Source: Patescibacteria group bacterium
GTDB lineage: Bacteria; Patescibacteriota; Microgenomatia; UBA1406; GWC2-37-13
DNA: 64,000 bases
Reading direction: 5' to 3'
Assembly: GCA_026004435.1 (NCBI GenBank)
Contig: BPJD01000005.1
Coordinates: 38,147-102,146, forward strand
In this document: in pieces, positions 26,275 to 35,336 of the stretch
How the letters are laid out: the number at the start of each line of letters is the position of its first letter
Numbering within the stretch: position 1 is the stretch's first letter
Position numbers and translations under genes: made by a program
Notes under the pieces: model-generated
Databases searched by the model: none
Told to the model about the DNA's origin: nothing
Seen by the model: only the letters and a program-made list of their open reading frames with translations

Positions 26275-26844
26275 TTATTTTTTTCTTGTTAAAAGGTAAC
26301 CTGCTAGGGATAGCAGTCCGATCATTGCTCCTGTTGCTGTAACAGCTGAAGTAAAGTCTCCGGTTCCGCTGACAGGAGGTTTTGGAGTTGGTGTTGGCTG
26401 TGGTTGGTTTGGAGCTGTTGTTGGCTGTGGAGTAGGAGTAACTTCAGGGTTAAAAAAAGCGCACAACTCAGTTGATCCGGGATTTTCTGCGATTAATTTA
26501 AAATTAACATAGGCATAGACTCCAGAAGAGGTTATAGGAGATGAGTTTGATCCAGAGATCAAGAGTCTGCCAAAAGAGATTTCTTCTGTAGAGATTGACT
26601 CAAAAGTATCTCCCGGGATAGCGCTTTCAAACTCAAGGTACTCTGTGTTGTACTCAAGTCCAATAATAGTAGAGGTAAGAGACCCTCCTTCTGGGTTAAT
26701 GTTTATGGTAAAGGTTACTGTTTGTCCTCTTTGCAACATTCCGCTGGGAGCGATTAGATCAAAGGTTACTGCCCAAGCTGTATTTAGATAAGTATAAAAG
26801 TTAAACAATAGCAGTAAACTCAAAGTTATAAGTTTTTTTAGCAT
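26275..26844 (-). CDS. Cohesin-like surface protein with proline/threonine linker
   Basis: The 189-aa protein has a signal peptide (~1-25), a cohesin-type domain (~28-130; VTFTININPEGG, GLEYNTEYLEFESA, AYVNFKLIAENPGSTEL), a Pro/Thr/Gln linker, and a C-terminal SGTG-hydrophobic-KK tail. The architecture repeats that of the 18580 gene, so the two are likely a small exported family. TAAAAT (complement of 26851-26856) ends six bases before the ATG. It is divergent from yifB. The 26091-26274 gap downstream shows no gene. Confidence 0.72.
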   Translation of the reverse strand: MLKKLITLSLLLLFNFYTYLNTAWAVTFDLIAPSGMLQRGQTVTFTININPEGGSLTSTIIGLEYNTEYLEFESAIPGDTFESISTEEISFGRLLISGSNSSPITSSGVYAYVNFKLIAENPGSTELCAFFNPEVTPTPQPTTAPNQPQPTPTPKPPVSGTGDFTSAVTATGAMIGLLSLAGYLLTRKK

Positions 26845-26900
26845 ATAATCATTTTAACAGTCTTAATATTGTAAAAGCAAGTATTTCTTTTTAAATATTT

Positions 26901-26906
26901 TATAAT
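26901..26906 (+). promoter_or_regulatory. -10 element of yifB
   Basis: A perfect TATAAT is followed by six bases and the ATG at 26913. It leaves no room for a ribosome binding site, as expected for a leaderless mRNA. Confidence 0.55.
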
Positions 26907-26912
26907 AAATTT

Positions 26913-28442
26913 ATGTTGTCAAAGCTGTTTGGCGGCTCTGTTGTTGGTTTAGACGGTGTAATTGTAGAGGTCGAGGTAGATCTGATAACTCGCAAACTGC
27001 CTAACTTTACTATTGTAGGTTTGCCGGCAAAATCAATTGATGAAGCCAAAGAACGAGTTAGATCTGCTATTAGAAACTCAGGGTTTGAGTTTCCGGATCA
27101 TAAGATAACTGTTAATCTTGCTCCTGCTGATCTGCCTAAAGAAGGGGGCGGTTTTGATCTGCCTATAGCTGTGGGTATTTTAGCTGCTGCCGGCATTATT
27201 GATAAATCTTTAATTTCAGGGTCAATGTTTGTTGGAGAGTTATTGCTTGATGGTACAGTTAAAAAGGTAACAGGAGTTCTGCCTTTGCTAGATTGCGCAG
27301 AAAAAAAAGGCATTAAACAAGTGTTTGTTCCAGCTGGAAACAGCAAAGAGTCTGTGTTTTTTCAAAAAATTAAGGTTTTTCCAGTTCCTAATCTTATAAG
27401 TTTAGTTCTTCATTTTCAACAGGTAAAGCAGTTGCAGCCTTATCGAGGCAGTTTAAAAGATATTATTTTTACTTCAGGCTCAGAGTATGATTTTTCTTTT
27501 ATTGCCGGTCAGGATAAAGCCAAAAGAGCTTTGGAGATCTCAGCTGCTGGTTTTCATAATGTGCATTTATATGGTCCTCCGGGAACAGGAAAAACTATGT
27601 TGGCCAGGTCCTTTACTACAATACTGCCTCCTTTGGATAAAGATGAGATGCTTGAGGTTAGCAGAATTTACTCAACTGTTGGTCTTTTGCCTGATGCGGG
27701 CTTTATTGGTCAAAGGCCCTTTAGAAATCCTCATCATACTACATCAAGAGTTGGGTTAATTGGAGGAGGCTCAAGGCCAAAACCAGGAGAGATTACTTTA
27801 GCCCATAGAGGTGTGCTCTTTTTAGATGAGTTTCCTGAGTTCCCAAGAACAGTAATGGAGTCTTTAAGACAACCTATGGAAGATGGTTTTGTTGTTGTTT
27901 CTAGAGCCAATGGTTTTGCCAGATTCCCGTCTAGGTTTATACTGCTTGCTGCATCAAATCCTTGTCCTTGTGGTTTTTATGGTCATCCAAAAAAAAGTTG
28001 CACCTGCACCTCTTCGGCAATTATTAAGTACAGAAGAAGAATCTCAGGTCCAATTATAGACAGAATTGATCTTAATGTTGAGGTTTTTGATCTGCCTGTT
28101 GAAAAATTATTATCCTCAGGCTCTGGAGAAAAAAGTCAGAGTATTCAGCAACGAGTAATTAAAGCCCTTGAGGTCCAAAAACATAGATTTAAAAATGAAA
28201 AGATTAAGTTTAACTCAGAGATGAGTTCAGATATGGTAAAAAGATACTGTAAACTTGATGCTGAAGCTGAAGCCTTGTTAAACTCAGCTGTAGACAAATT
28301 AAATTTATCGCCAAGATCTTATTTTAGAGTGATTAAGATCTCCAGAACCATTGCAGATCTAGCAGGGTCTGATAATATAAAAACAGAACATATAGCAGAG
28401 GCTCTGCAGTACAGATTTTCAGAACAATTTGGTAATATGTAA
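26913..28442 (+). CDS. comM: YifB/ComM family Mg-chelatase-like AAA+ ATPase
   Basis: The 509-aa protein is full length. An N-terminal Lon-like/ChlI domain (EVEVDLITRKLPNFTIVGLP) precedes the Mg_chelatase AAA+ core, with Walker A GPPGTGKTML, Walker B VLFLDEFPEF, the NPCPCGFYG cysteine cluster, and a C-terminal lid domain. ComM is a branch-migration helicase that helps integrate transforming DNA; other YifB roles are unclear. With ComF and DprA it forms a transformation-related set. TATAAT lies six bases before the ATG. Confidence 0.93.
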   Translation: MLSKLFGGSVVGLDGVIVEVEVDLITRKLPNFTIVGLPAKSIDEAKERVRSAIRNSGFEFPDHKITVNLAPADLPKEGGGFDLPIAVGILAAAGIIDKSLISGSMFVGELLLDGTVKKVTGVLPLLDCAEKKGIKQVFVPAGNSKESVFFQKIKVFPVPNLISLVLHFQQVKQLQPYRGSLKDIIFTSGSEYDFSFIAGQDKAKRALEISAAGFHNVHLYGPPGTGKTMLARSFTTILPPLDKDEMLEVSRIYSTVGLLPDAGFIGQRPFRNPHHTTSRVGLIGGGSRPKPGEITLAHRGVLFLDEFPEFPRTVMESLRQPMEDGFVVVSRANGFARFPSRFILLAASNPCPCGFYGHPKKSCTCTSSAIIKYRRRISGPIIDRIDLNVEVFDLPVEKLLSSGSGEKSQSIQQRVIKALEVQKHRFKNEKIKFNSEMSSDMVKRYCKLDAEAEALLNSAVDKLNLSPRSYFRVIKISRTIADLAGSDNIKTEHIAEALQYRFSEQFGNM

Positions 28443-28444
28443 TT

Positions 28445-28924
28445 ATGAAAAAATTTGCTGTTTTATTAGGTTGCTTTTTTTTAGCATCACTTATCAGTTT
28501 TATTTTTGCTCAAGAGCAAGTAACCTCAAGTTTTAAGGTTTTGTCTCTTGAAGACATCCTCTCGTTTCTGATTAAACTATTATTTACAGGAGCTTTCTTA
28601 ACTGCTTTGTACTTTATGTTTATGGGTGCTTTTAAATGGATAAGTTCAGGTGGTGATGAAGAAGCAATTAAAAATGCCAGACAGCAGATTCAGTCATCTG
28701 TAATCGGTTTAATTATTATCTTTGTTGTTATTGCCATTGCTGTAACTCTGGAGAAGTTTGTGTTTCAGGAAAATATTTGTTTTGGGTTTTCCTGTAATAT
28801 CAAACTGCCAAAGTTAAGACAGACAGATAATCAAGTAATTCACCAAGACAGCCAAGAAAGTTACCAGGGTTTTCAGCAGTATCCTAATGCCCTGCAAAGA
28901 CAGCTTGAAAATCAAGGCAATTAA
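28445..28924 (+). CDS. VirB2-like pilin/small membrane protein
   Basis: The 159-aa protein has a signal peptide (~1-22), two transmembrane helices (~40-62 and ~85-107) linked by a short loop (FKWISSGGDEEAIKNARQQI), and a hydrophilic Gln-rich tail. The helix-loop-helix with a Gly/Asp/Lys loop is the TrbC/VirB2 type pilin layout common in CPR. It begins two bases after yifB, so the two are co-transcribed. It is similar to the proteins at 50248 and 50604. Pilin function is inferred from topology. Confidence 0.7.
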   Translation: MKKFAVLLGCFFLASLISFIFAQEQVTSSFKVLSLEDILSFLIKLLFTGAFLTALYFMFMGAFKWISSGGDEEAIKNARQQIQSSVIGLIIIFVVIAIAVTLEKFVFQENICFGFSCNIKLPKLRQTDNQVIHQDSQESYQGFQQYPNALQRQLENQGN

Positions 28925-28962
28925 ATTTATAAAAGTGTTTTATAAGTTGTTTTTATTTATTT

Positions 28963-29592
28963 ATGGCATACTTGGTTTTAGTTAGGCATGGTATCTCAGA
29001 ATGGAATAAAAAAGGTCTTTGGACTGGCTGGAAGGATCCTGAACTGGCTGAGGAAGGTTATTTAGAAGCTCAAAGGGCTGGAGAGCAGATTAAAGATATA
29101 AGGATTCATAAAGCTTATACAGCTGATTTAAAAAGGACAATAGCCACGCTTGAAGAGATTAAAAAAACAATTGGAAGGTCAGACCTTGAAACAGTGATTG
29201 ACTGGAGATTAAGAGAAAGAAACTATGGAGATCTGGCAGGCAAGAATAAATGGGAGGTAAAAAAACAATACGGAGAAAAGCAGTTTATGGCTTGGCGCAG
29301 AGGTTGGGATGAGCCAATTCCTAATGGAGAAACCTTAAAGGATGTTTATAACAGAGTTGTTCCTTTTTATGAGCAAAAGATCCTGCCGGAATTAAACCAA
29401 GGGCTGAATATTTTAATTGTAGCCAGCGGAAATAGTTTGAGAGCTTTAGTAAAGTACCTTGAACAGATACCAGACGATGAGATCTCAAAACTTGAGATTG
29501 GCACAGGAGAGGTTTATGTTTATAGAATTGAGAACAATAAAGTAGTAAACAAAGAAATTAGAGCCGTTAATAAACTTAAGGGAAAGATCTAG
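28963..29592 (+). CDS. gpmA: 2,3-bisphosphoglycerate-dependent phosphoglycerate mutase-like protein
   Basis: The 209-aa protein aligns with GpmA: the phosphohistidine motif LVRHGISEWN (His9), the LKRTIATLEE segment with Arg, and LRERNYGDLAG with the catalytic Glu. The second active-site His, in AHGNSLRAL of typical enzymes, is Ser155 here (ASGNSLRAL). The protein is also shorter than E. coli GpmA (250 aa). It should interconvert 3- and 2-phosphoglycerate ahead of enolase, but the substitution may lower or change activity. It stands alone between yifB-pilin and the ABC operon. Confidence 0.85.
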   Translation: MAYLVLVRHGISEWNKKGLWTGWKDPELAEEGYLEAQRAGEQIKDIRIHKAYTADLKRTIATLEEIKKTIGRSDLETVIDWRLRERNYGDLAGKNKWEVKKQYGEKQFMAWRRGWDEPIPNGETLKDVYNRVVPFYEQKILPELNQGLNILIVASGNSLRALVKYLEQIPDDEISKLEIGTGEVYVYRIENNKVVNKEIRAVNKLKGKI

Positions 29593-29663
29593 TTTTAATT
29601 TTGATTCTTGCTTTAGATTTAAATATGTTAAAATCAATACATTGTGTATTATTAAATTGACTT

Positions 29664-30344
29664 ATGCTAAGTTTTAAGAATATAGTTAAGATCTTTGGTT
29701 CCAAAACAGCATTAAATGATATCTCATTTAAAATTGATAAAGCTGAGATTGTTGGTTTCTTAGGCCTTAATGGAGCAGGCAAAACTACAAGCATGAGGCT
29801 TGCTTTGGGGATTCAGCAACCGACTGATGGCGAGGTTAAGCTTTTTGGCAAAGATCCAGTTGAGCATAGGGCTGAGTTAATGTCAAAGATTGGTTATTTG
29901 CCGGAAAATAATCCTCTTTATTCTTACCTTAAGGTGTATGAGTATTTAGACTTTATTAAAGAAATAAAACAAGCTAAAAGCTATGAGGGTTTGGTTGAAC
30001 AGATTGGTCTGCAAGACAGACTTAATGACAGAATTGAGAATCTATCGCGGGGTTATAAGCAAAGAGTTGGTCTGTGTGCAGCCTTAATTGGCAACCCTGA
30101 TTTGCTGATACTTGATGAGCCAACATCAGGTCTAGATCCTTTAGAGCAGGAAAAAATAAGAGATATTATTAAAAATGAGCAAAAAAAGAAGCGAAGTGTT
30201 ATTTTCTCTACCCATATTTTATCTGAGGTTGAAGATGTTGCTGATAGACTAATTGTTATTCATCAGGGTAAATTAGTTTATGACGGCAAAAAACCAAAAG
30301 GAAAAGGAGCTGTTGAAAAGTTGTTTAAAAAATTAGTTAAATGA
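29664..30344 (+). CDS. ABC transporter ATP-binding protein (GldA/ABC-2 type)
   Basis: The 226-aa ATPase has Walker A GLNGAGKTT, Q-loop PENNPLYSYL, ABC signature LSRGYKQRVGL, Walker B LLILDEPTSGLDP and switch His (IFSTHIL). It energises the ABC-2 permease encoded next, which overlaps it by four bases. With the GldG-like protein at 31057 this forms a Gld-type exporter module, whose substrate in non-gliding bacteria is unknown. Confidence 0.93.
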   Translation: MLSFKNIVKIFGSKTALNDISFKIDKAEIVGFLGLNGAGKTTSMRLALGIQQPTDGEVKLFGKDPVEHRAELMSKIGYLPENNPLYSYLKVYEYLDFIKEIKQAKSYEGLVEQIGLQDRLNDRIENLSRGYKQRVGLCAALIGNPDLLILDEPTSGLDPLEQEKIRDIIKNEQKKKRSVIFSTHILSEVEDVADRLIVIHQGKLVYDGKKPKGKGAVEKLFKKLVK

Positions 30345-31048
30345 AAATTAGACAGTTAATAAAAAAGGAAATAAAGTTTTATCTTAATACCTTAACAGGC
30401 TATGTTTTAGTCTCATTATTTGCTATTTTGGTTAATATTTTTTTTCTGAAAGATTTATTTGCAATAAGAAGTTTTCAGATAAGTAATTTTTTCAGCATTA
30501 TACCTTGGATCTTTGTTTTTTTTATTCCAGCTTTAAGTATGAGAGCTTTGTCTGAAGAAAAGAAGAACAATACCTTTGAGGTTTTGTTATCCTTGCCAAT
30601 AAAGGAGTCTGATATTGTTATCTCAAAGTTCTTAACTGCTCTAATTTTAGTGATACTAGGTCTTATACTTGCCTTGCCGTCTTTAATTTTTGTAAAGATT
30701 GTCTCTAATGTTTATGTGCTTGAGATTGTCTCAGGCCTGATTGGAGTGATCTTAATAGCTTCAGCTTTTATCAGTTTTAGCTTGTTTATCTCAAGTTTAA
30801 CAGACAGTTATGTGGTTTCATTTTTAATCTCTTCTATAGCTTTAATGTTTTTAATGTTTTTTCAAAGCTCTGTTTTTGAAGGAGTAATCTCAGATGTGCT
30901 ATTAAGACCAGTTACCTTTTTACTGCCCTACGGTCATTATCTTGACTTTACCAAAGGGCTGGTTGAGTTGGATTCTATAGTGTACTTTTTAAGTTTTGCC
31001 TTTGTTTTCTTGTTTGCCAGTATTATTAATTTAGAAAAGAAACAGTAA
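30341..31048 (+). CDS. ABC-2 type permease (GldF-like)
   Basis: The 235-aa protein has six predicted helices and the conserved coupling region FIPALSMRALSEEKKNNTFE after the second helix, with an ABC-2 layout. It pairs with the overlapping upstream ATPase. The following gene is GldG-like, as in gldF-gldG gene pairs. Substrate not assignable. Confidence 0.88.
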   Translation: MKIRQLIKKEIKFYLNTLTGYVLVSLFAILVNIFFLKDLFAIRSFQISNFFSIIPWIFVFFIPALSMRALSEEKKNNTFEVLLSLPIKESDIVISKFLTALILVILGLILALPSLIFVKIVSNVYVLEIVSGLIGVILIASAFISFSLFISSLTDSYVVSFLISSIALMFLMFFQSSVFEGVISDVLLRPVTFLLPYGHYLDFTKGLVELDSIVYFLSFAFVFLFASIINLEKKQ

Positions 31049-31056
31049 TTTAAGTT

Positions 31057-32514
31057 ATGTTTGACTCAATTAAAAAATATTTTCTGAAGTTGTCCAATTT
31101 GCCTGCTGTTTTGTTATTGTTGTTGCTGTTTTTTGTTGTGTTAAATCTTCTGGCAGGTGTTTTTAATCTAAAGCTGGATCTTTCTAAAGACAAAATATAT
31201 ACTCTATCTCCAGCTACTGTTAATGTTTTAAAAAATGTTGATGATGTTGTGCAGATAAAATTTGTTGCATCTTCAAATATTCCCAAACAGTTTATGCCTT
31301 TGAAAGACAGAGTCTTAGGCCTTTTGCAGGAGTATAAGAAAAACAACTCTAATATAAGTATTGAGGTGCTTGATCCAGATAAAGATCAAGAGGCTGAAAA
31401 ACTGGTAACTCAGCAGGGTCTGCCTCAACTTCAGTTTACTGAACAAAAAAGTGGACAGTTATCTTTGTCCAATGCTTATTTTGGCATTATTATTCAGTAC
31501 TTGGATAAATCTGAGATGATTCCTCAGGTTTTGTCAGTTGAAGGTTTAGAGTATGATGTAACAACAGCTATTTATAGATTAATTAACAAAGATCTGCCTG
31601 AGGTCTCAGTTGTTGGCTATGAGTCATCTTTTGCCAATCAAGGATCCAGCATTACCAATCTTGATAATGTGTTAAGAAAACAGTTTTTAGTTACTTATCC
31701 ACAGCTTCAGGAAGCTGATTTAAGCAAAACCAGACTGCTGTTTATTATAGACGATGGTCAAAAAAGTTATTCGTCTGATGAAGCAAAGATAATTAAAGAT
31801 TATATAAACAATAAAGGCAATGCTATTGTAATTGCCAATGGCATCTGGGTCTCAGACTCTACCTTAAGTACAACTCCAGCCAACCATAATCTAAATGAAG
31901 TCTTAAAGGATTATGGTCTTCAGATTGAATCAAATTTAATATTGTCAAACTCTGCAGAATTAGTTAATTTTGGAGGCGGACAACTTAGTTTAGTTTTGCC
32001 TTATAGGTTTTGGGTAAAGACTAATGTGTTCAATCCTGAGAAATCAATTTTTAACAATATTAATACTTTGACATACCCTTGGGTCTCAAGCATTAAGATA
32101 ACTAATCAATCCATAGCTGAACCTTTAGTTAAGACAACAGACCAGTCTTGGGTTCAGACCAGTGAGTTTAACTTAAGTCCAGAGACAGCGGTAGATCCTG
32201 TTCCAGATGATACTCAAAGTTTTGTTGTCTCAGCCTTGTCTCAGAAAAAGGATTCAGGCAGTGTCGCTGTAATTTCAAGCAGACGGTTTGTTTTAGATCA
32301 ATTTCAATCGCAGAACGATAATATGAATTTTATCTCAAACCTTGCTTTAAGCTTAACTAATAATCAACTGGCTGGAATTAGGAATAAATCAGCTGGTGTT
32401 TATATTCTGCCTGTCTTTGCTTATCCTTTATCGGAGATAATAAAATATGCTTTAATATTCCTTTTACCTGTTTTGTTCTTTACTTATGGAATTATCAAAG
32501 TTATAAAAAGATGA
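31057..32514 (+). CDS. GldG-like ABC exporter accessory protein
   Basis: The 485-aa protein has an N-terminal transmembrane helix (~16-36), then DLSKDKIYTLSPATVNVL, the entry of the ABC_transp_aux/GldG extracytoplasmic domain, a ThuA-like central region (RLLFIIDDGQKSYSSDEA), and a C-terminal helix (~462-480). It works with the preceding ATPase and permease. A DUF4340 protein, a usual partner of such modules, is encoded separately at 41427. It overlaps the NUDIX gene by four bases. Confidence 0.83.
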   Translation: MFDSIKKYFLKLSNLPAVLLLLLLFFVVLNLLAGVFNLKLDLSKDKIYTLSPATVNVLKNVDDVVQIKFVASSNIPKQFMPLKDRVLGLLQEYKKNNSNISIEVLDPDKDQEAEKLVTQQGLPQLQFTEQKSGQLSLSNAYFGIIIQYLDKSEMIPQVLSVEGLEYDVTTAIYRLINKDLPEVSVVGYESSFANQGSSITNLDNVLRKQFLVTYPQLQEADLSKTRLLFIIDDGQKSYSSDEAKIIKDYINNKGNAIVIANGIWVSDSTLSTTPANHNLNEVLKDYGLQIESNLILSNSAELVNFGGGQLSLVLPYRFWVKTNVFNPEKSIFNNINTLTYPWVSSIKITNQSIAEPLVKTTDQSWVQTSEFNLSPETAVDPVPDDTQSFVVSALSQKKDSGSVAVISSRRFVLDQFQSQNDNMNFISNLALSLTNNQLAGIRNKSAGVYILPVFAYPLSEIIKYALIFLLPVLFFTYGIIKVIKR

Positions 32515-33077
32515 AGTCAGATAGTATAATCTCTGTTATTAGGTTTTGTCCTTTGTGCGGTAGTAGTAAGTTAAACAAATCAAATAACTTTATACTGTCT
32601 TGTTCAGACTGCAGTTTTATTTACTATGATAATCCTAAAGTAACTGTGTGCAGTCTTATCTTTAATAAAGACGGCCAGCTGTTGCTTACTAAAAGAGCAG
32701 AGGAGCCAATGAAAGGTTTTTTAGATCTTCCGGGAGGTTTTGTTGATCAAAATGAGACTTTAGAGCAGGCGCTAATTCGAGAGTTGTCCGAGGAGCTTCA
32801 GTTAAGTGTGCAGGAAGAGGACTTGATTTATTACAGCAGTAGCGTTGGCAGATATGAGTATTCTGGAATTAATTATTTTACGGTTTTAGTCTGTTATTTT
32901 TGCAAAAAAATAGTTTCTGGACAGGAAATAAAATTTGATAAAGATGAGATAGCTGATATTGTTTTTGTCAGACCAGAGGAGTTAAATATTAAGCTTTTGG
33001 GTATGGAGGATACCAAAAATTTAATGACTAAGTTTTTAAAAAACAAAGATTATGAAAGACAAAATTTTAAAAATTAA
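32511..33077 (+). CDS. NUDIX hydrolase with N-terminal zinc ribbon
   Basis: Two CxxC pairs (FCPLCGS; LSCSDCSF) form an N-terminal zinc ribbon as in NudC-type or ADP-ribose hydrolases. The NUDIX box follows: GGFVDQNETLEQALIREL then SEEL, matching Gx5Ex7REUxEEx. It hydrolyses a nucleoside diphosphate linked to another moiety; the substrate is unknown. It overlaps both the GldG-like gene and the nitroreductase gene. Confidence 0.9.
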   Translation: MKSDSIISVIRFCPLCGSSKLNKSNNFILSCSDCSFIYYDNPKVTVCSLIFNKDGQLLLTKRAEEPMKGFLDLPGGFVDQNETLEQALIRELSEELQLSVQEEDLIYYSSSVGRYEYSGINYFTVLVCYFCKKIVSGQEIKFDKDEIADIVFVRPEELNIKLLGMEDTKNLMTKFLKNKDYERQNFKN

Positions 33078-33630
33078 GGATAAACAAGAGGCTCATCCAG
33101 TAGCTGAGTTTTTTCTTAAAAGGTTTAGTCCGAGATCTTTTTCTAGTAAAAAGATTCCTGTTGCTGATTTGGAAACTGTATTTGCAGCTGTCAGATGGAC
33201 GCCTTCTTCTTATAACAGACAGCCTTGGTATTTTTATGTTGCAGAAGAAGGCAGTAGCTCCTATAAAAAAATACTTTCTACCTTATCTGACAGTAATAAG
33301 GTTTGGGTGCAGAAAGTTCCTATTTTAATTCTTGCCTGCTATATTGCCAAAGATGAATACGGTCAGAATAGTTATGCTCAGTATGATTTAGGGCAAAGCG
33401 TTGCGACTTTGGTTTACCAAGCTCAGATACTAGGTCTTTATTCTCATCAGATGGCTGGTTTTGACAAGAAAAAGGTTTCTGAGTTGTTGTCTTTGCCTGA
33501 AGATCACAAGCCTTGGGTTGTTATTGCTTTAGGTTATCTGGGTAGTTATGATAATCTGCCTGAAGAGGTCTTGTCAAAGGAACTGCTTCCTCCTAAAAGA
33601 AAAGATCAGATTTACACTGTGTTAAAATAA
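33052..33630 (+). CDS. Nitroreductase family protein
   Basis: The 192-aa protein shows the nitroreductase pattern: FFLKRFSPRSFSSKKI with the FMN-binding Arg/Ser, VRWTPSSYNRQPWYF, DLGQSVATLVYQAQILGLYS and a C-terminal VIALGYLG. These FMN enzymes reduce nitro or quinone compounds with NAD(P)H. It overlaps the NUDIX gene by 26 bases. Physiological substrate unknown. Confidence 0.88.
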   Translation: MKDKILKIKDKQEAHPVAEFFLKRFSPRSFSSKKIPVADLETVFAAVRWTPSSYNRQPWYFYVAEEGSSSYKKILSTLSDSNKVWVQKVPILILACYIAKDEYGQNSYAQYDLGQSVATLVYQAQILGLYSHQMAGFDKKKVSELLSLPEDHKPWVVIALGYLGSYDNLPEEVLSKELLPPKRKDQIYTVLK

Positions 33631-33723
33631 GTTGCTGAGATTGCTAACAATCTTTGATTGATTCTTTGTTCTAATTTTGCCTTGCCTTGATTAAAACTGT
33701 TTGTAAATATATAATACAAAAGT

Positions 33724-34092
33724 ATGAAAAAGAAGGATTTTTTGTTGTTTTTAAACAACTTTATAAAAAACACTCTGACAGCAATGCCAGATGAACAACA
33801 GCTTGAGAATGAGGTAAAGATGATGCTGTTTAAGGTTAGATTAATTGAAGGAGACCTGACGAATCTATTAAAAAAAGATAAAAAGAATTTTTTAAGATTT
33901 GTCTGGCTGGTTGGCAAATTAAATGATTTTTTTGAGAAAGACACCACTTTGTCTGAGAAGCAAAAAACAGATTTGGTCGATGCATTTGTAAATTTTTATA
34001 ATAAAAAATTTATTAAAGACAATTCAAAGCTAAAAGGATCCTTGGAGATTGAGTTGCTTAAACTGAATCCATTAAAAAAGTTTTATAATTAA
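33724..34092 (+). CDS. Hypothetical helical protein
   Basis: I do not recognise this 122-aa protein. It is charged, Lys-rich, has no membrane segment, and looks all-helical. A perfect TATAAT at 33710-33715 ends eight bases before its ATG, and an exonuclease gene follows after two bases, so it heads a run through DUF389 to gltX. It appears real from codon pattern and spacing. Function unknown. Confidence 0.6.
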   Translation: MKKKDFLLFLNNFIKNTLTAMPDEQQLENEVKMMLFKVRLIEGDLTNLLKKDKKNFLRFVWLVGKLNDFFEKDTTLSEKQKTDLVDAFVNFYNKKFIKDNSKLKGSLEIELLKLNPLKKFYN

Positions 34093-34094
34093 GT

Positions 34095-34673
34095 ATGCAA
34101 AAACCTATTATTTTTGATTTAGAGTCAAAGTACACTCTAAAGGAAAAGGGTTATGACAAGTCCAGATTAGGTGTATCTGTTTTAGGGTTTTATGATTATC
34201 AGACAGATTCATATGAGGTTTTGGAAGAAGCAGATTTGCCTAAATTTTTTAAAGTTGTTGAGCATTGTTCGTATCTAATTGGCTATAATATTGTATCGTT
34301 TGACATACCTGTTCTGCAGTCTTATTACGCTGGAGATTTAGCTTCAATCCCGGTTTTTGATTTGATGACAGATATTAAAAACAAAACTGGCAAACGATTT
34401 GGTCTTAATGATCTGGCTTCAGCAACATTGGGAGAGGTAAAATCAGGAAACGGGCTGTCTGCCATATTTTTGTACAGAGAAGGCAAGCTAGATGAGTTGA
34501 AGCAGTATTGTTATGATGATGTTGTTTTAACTAAAAAGTTGTTTGATTATGGAGTAAAGCATAATCAAATTTTTTACCCTGATGTTTATGATAAAACTGC
34601 TGTCTCTGTCAACTGGAGTAAATATATGCAGGATCAGCCAAAAAAAGATATAAATTTGACCTTGCCTTTCTAA
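34095..34673 (+). CDS. DEDD-type 3'-5' exonuclease domain protein (RNase H-like)
   Basis: Acidic motifs are arranged as in DnaQ-like/PolB-exonuclease domains: IIFDLESKY (first D and E), LIGYNIVSFDIPVL (second D), and YCYDDVVLTKKLF (last D with preceding Tyr). Length is 192 aa and no helicase or polymerase domain is attached. It probably trims or proofreads nucleic acid. It is directly between a small unknown protein and a DUF389 protein. Confidence 0.82.
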   Translation: MQKPIIFDLESKYTLKEKGYDKSRLGVSVLGFYDYQTDSYEVLEEADLPKFFKVVEHCSYLIGYNIVSFDIPVLQSYYAGDLASIPVFDLMTDIKNKTGKRFGLNDLASATLGEVKSGNGLSAIFLYREGKLDELKQYCYDDVVLTKKLFDYGVKHNQIFYPDVYDKTAVSVNWSKYMQDQPKKDINLTLPF

Positions 34674-35336
34674 ATGCTATTGGAAAAATTTTTTAAACAA
34701 GAAAAAGCAGTGCTTGTTGATGATCTTATTAAAGAGAGCAATATTAACTTTGATTTTTTATTTATGCTTGGAGTATCAAGCGTAATTGTTACTTTAGGTT
34801 TTGTTGTTGGTGAGATTGCCATAATTATAGGAGGTATGATTATAGCGCCATTTTTATTTCCTTTATTAGCCTCGAGTTTGGGTTTTGTCACTTTAAGTCT
34901 AAAAGCAGTTTTAAGAGCTTTTTATGGCGTGATTGTCTCTGTTTTATGGGTAGTTGTCTTATCTTATTTAACTACTTTTTTTTTGGAAGATGTGCAGTTT
35001 AGAGGAAGCGGCTTTTTGTTGTCTTTAAAGCCTCATACTTTATCTTTTGTTGTGGCTTTTTTGTCCGGGTTGTCTGCCGCTTACTCCTCGGTTGTTCCTC
35101 ATCTGTCTATGGTTTTGCCAGGAGTAGCTGTTGCTGTTTCTTTAGTTCCGCCTTTAGTTGCTGTTGGTATTTTTATGCATTTGGCAGATAAATCAATGTT
35201 TATGAATGCATTTTTAGTATTTTTGCTTAATGCTTTAGGCATTGTTTTATCAGGCATTTTAGTTTATTTGTTCTCAGGCCTAAACTCTTTGGAAAAGTAT
35301 CAGGAAAAAGTTATTAAAGAAGAAGACAATGGCTGA
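34674..35336 (+). CDS. DUF389 family membrane protein
   Basis: The 220-aa protein has about six hydrophobic helices. The first pair carries the family motif with small residues (LGFVVGEIAIIIGGMIIAPF). DUF389 proteins occur widely, some fused to TrkA-C domains, and their role is not known. It overlaps gltX by eight bases and directly follows the exonuclease stop codon. Confidence 0.82.
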   Translation: MLLEKFFKQEKAVLVDDLIKESNINFDFLFMLGVSSVIVTLGFVVGEIAIIIGGMIIAPFLFPLLASSLGFVTLSLKAVLRAFYGVIVSVLWVVVLSYLTTFFLEDVQFRGSGFLLSLKPHTLSFVVAFLSGLSAAYSSVVPHLSMVLPGVAVAVSLVPPLVAVGIFMHLADKSMFMNAFLVFLLNALGIVLSGILVYLFSGLNSLEKYQEKVIKEEDNG

